In this document: piece by piece, positions 37,135 through 38,018 of the stretch
Numbering within the stretch: position 1 is the stretch's first letter
Layout of the letters: the number at the start of each line of letters is the position of its first letter
Assembly (NCBI GenBank): GCA_019311105.1
Contig: JAFDDA010000022.1
Span: forward strand, 1 to 38,018
Direction of reading: 5' to 3'
Source of the DNA: Deltaproteobacteria bacterium
Lineage (GTDB): Bacteria; Myxococcota_A; UBA9160; JAFDDA01
DNA length: 38,018 nt
The notes under the pieces: generated by a model
The model's database searches: none
What the model was told of the DNA's origin: nothing
The model's input: the letters and a program-made list of their open reading frames with translations, nothing else
Translations under genes and position numbers: made by a program

Positions 37135-37757
37135 CAGGCACCTGCCTCCGCGCGGGCCCGCACGGCGCGCTGGTAGCCCTCCGGCGGGAAGAACGTCAGC
37201 CAGTAGAGCACCGAGACGATCACGCCGCAGAGGCTGAAGGCCACCAGGTCGATGCCCAGAGGCGCCACGTCCTTGACCGGGTCCAAGAACAGCGGCGGCA
37301 CCGAGGTGCACTGGATGAGCACCACGAAGCAGCCCGCCAGGCCCCACAGGCGGAAACGGTTGGCGACTACGGGGTCGGCCATGCCGAGCTGGATGCGGCG
37401 CTTCATGAGGCCGTAGTAGCTGAACGCCTCGACCGCCAGCCACAGGGAGCCGGCGACCCGGGCGGAGAACTCCAGGGCGAACCAGCCCGGCGCGATCCCT
37501 TCGCCGCGGTAGGTGCCGTGGAGGCCGAAGCCGACGAACGCCACGGCCAGGACGGCGAGCAGGCCGCCGACCGCGAGCTTCCCGTGATTGCCCTCGGGCC
37601 GGAAGACGAGCCGGATGAAGGTGAGCTGGCACGCGACGCCAGCCGTCACCAGGATCTTGCCCACGAGGATCATGCGGCCGGCAATCACCGGGTCCATCTC
37701 GTGCGCGAGGCTCACGCCGATCCCTTCGAGCGGGCCGCCGAAGGTGGCACCGAGCAC
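37134..37757 (-). CDS. Unrecognised membrane protein, possibly 5' truncated
   Basis: I do not recognise this family. The 207-residue protein has about five helices: AGRMILVGKILVTAGVACQLTFI, LAVGGLLAVLAVAFVGFGL, ARVAGSLWLAVEAFSYYGLM, LWGLAGCFVVLIQCTSVPPLF and IDLVAFSLCGVIVSVLYWLTFF. The first residues (MLGATFGGPLEGIGVSLAHEMDP) read like the loop that follows an earlier helix, so the N-terminus might have been lost; the frame is open only 13 codons before GTG 37757, where a TAA lies at 37797-37799. No ribosome-binding site is apparent. The small gene downstream is coupled to it. Confidence 0.65.
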   Translation of the reverse strand: MLGATFGGPLEGIGVSLAHEMDPVIAGRMILVGKILVTAGVACQLTFIRLVFRPEGNHGKLAVGGLLAVLAVAFVGFGLHGTYRGEGIAPGWFALEFSARVAGSLWLAVEAFSYYGLMKRRIQLGMADPVVANRFRLWGLAGCFVVLIQCTSVPPLFLDPVKDVAPLGIDLVAFSLCGVIVSVLYWLTFFPPEGYQRAVRARAEAGA

Positions 37758-38018
37758 GACTCCGGGTTCTCGGACCCCGAAGACCGCTTGTATCGTTTAC
37801 CCGCAAACAGGCGTCCTTTCGGATGACTCGGGAACTCAGTTGCGTCCGAGATTCCGGTGGCCCAGTCGCATTCGCCGTGTGTCCAACCGCCTTTCCCTTT
37901 ACTCATTGTGCGGGTGGCACTGTCCACACCTACGAAGGGGGCGGGGCCCCTCCCCGGGGTAGGGGCCGCATAGGGCCGTGGGGCCGTGCTCGATGCCGCG
38001 TGGTGCCGCGCTATGCCG
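37758..38018. other. Non-coding right edge with inverted and phased repeats
   Basis: No convincing gene is seen in these 261 bases; codon-position bias fades. They contain a nearly perfect inverted repeat GGGGCGGGGCCCCTCCCC (37938-37955, one mismatch pair) and, from 37965, a GCCG series that runs off the window. The region may be regulatory for the leftward genes or part of an element lying further right. Confidence 0.5.
37965..38018. repeat. GCCG motif repeated about every 10 bp, cut by the window end
   Basis: GCCG begins at 37965, 37975, 37983, 37995, 38005 and 38015, spaced 10, 8, 12, 10 and 10. Two sub-units are exact: GGGCCGTG twice in a row (37973-37988) and TGCCGCG at a period of 10 (37994-38010). 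The rest of the array is outside the window. Confidence 0.6.

Noticed and set aside
36835..37806. A 323-codon version of the 99-residue gene
   Set aside because: The part beyond 37134 is the out-of-frame reading of the 207-residue membrane protein gene, and an ATG with a coupled stop lies at 37134.
37712..37927. A 71-residue minus-strand frame at the right edge
   Set aside because: It has no family match and no hydrophobic or periodic structure. It overlaps the start of the membrane protein in another frame.
1..38018. tRNA or rRNA genes, CRISPR arrays, transposases, phage genes and replication origins
   Set aside because: No cloverleaf with a TTCRANY-type loop, no regular spacer array, no transposase motif and no DnaA-box cluster was recognised by eye. 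A program could still find a diverged tRNA.

Overview
The window is very GC-rich, almost wholly coding, and alternates strand in short blocks. Lipoprotein signals, a periplasmic YfiR-type protein, a chemoreceptor and a bis-MGD oxidoreductase point to a Gram-negative. The mix of 7TM histidine kinase, CRTAC1/ASPIC propeller protein, GT-C membrane proteins, MaoC-type hydratases and acyl-CoA-dehydrogenase-like enzymes fits a deltaproteobacterial or Myxococcota-like lineage. That placement is inference; no rRNA, tRNA, CRISPR array, transposase or phage gene was seen.

Left part (1-6.1 kb): a glycan block with the tail of a GT2 transferase, a SAM methyltransferase, a GT4 transferase that appears to lack part of its fold, a GT-A enzyme resembling the fungal GT69/CAP59 group, and an STT3/PglB-like oligosaccharyltransferase. 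This could be a bacterial protein glycosylation set. A small AAA+ ATPase with an altered Walker A motif follows.

6.1-11.6 kb: a two-gene unit of a YfiR-family periplasmic protein and a CHASE8-HAMP-chemoreceptor, then a large TPR lipoprotein behind a hairpin-rich leader. The first pair looks like the YfiR-YfiN module with a chemotaxis signalling domain in place of the diguanylate cyclase; I consider it the most interesting functional arrangement here.

11.7-17.9 kb: a metallo-beta-lactamase-fold hydrolase, phosphoserine aminotransferase (serC), a cation/proton antiporter with a TrkA-N domain, and a GT-C-like membrane protein. 17.9-25.2 kb: a tightly packed minus-strand run, in transcription order HxlR regulator, molybdopterin oxidoreductase, HCCA-isomerase-like thioredoxin-fold enzyme, SDR, YfhO-like membrane protein and sulfatase-like protein. 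Divergent from it are a PNPOx-fold protein, a dienelactone-hydrolase-like enzyme and a seven-motif FG-GAP/ASPIC protein.

28.3-33 kb: PspC, a two-CBS protein, an orphan 7TM-PAS histidine kinase and a KefB/C-like antiporter overlapping it tail to tail. 33-38 kb: a TetR regulator divergent from an acyl-CoA-dehydrogenase-fold monooxygenase with a clear palindromic operator between them, an unrecognised eight- or nine-helix membrane protein, a split MaoC/hotdog hydratase pair, and two unrecognised genes. The right edge ends in a GCCG motif repeated about every 10 bp and cut by the window.

A recurring structural feature is short tandem duplication anchored on stop codons: at least four convincing cases (24-30 bp units) and two weaker ones, each placing an extra copy of the last codons plus stop just downstream of the gene.
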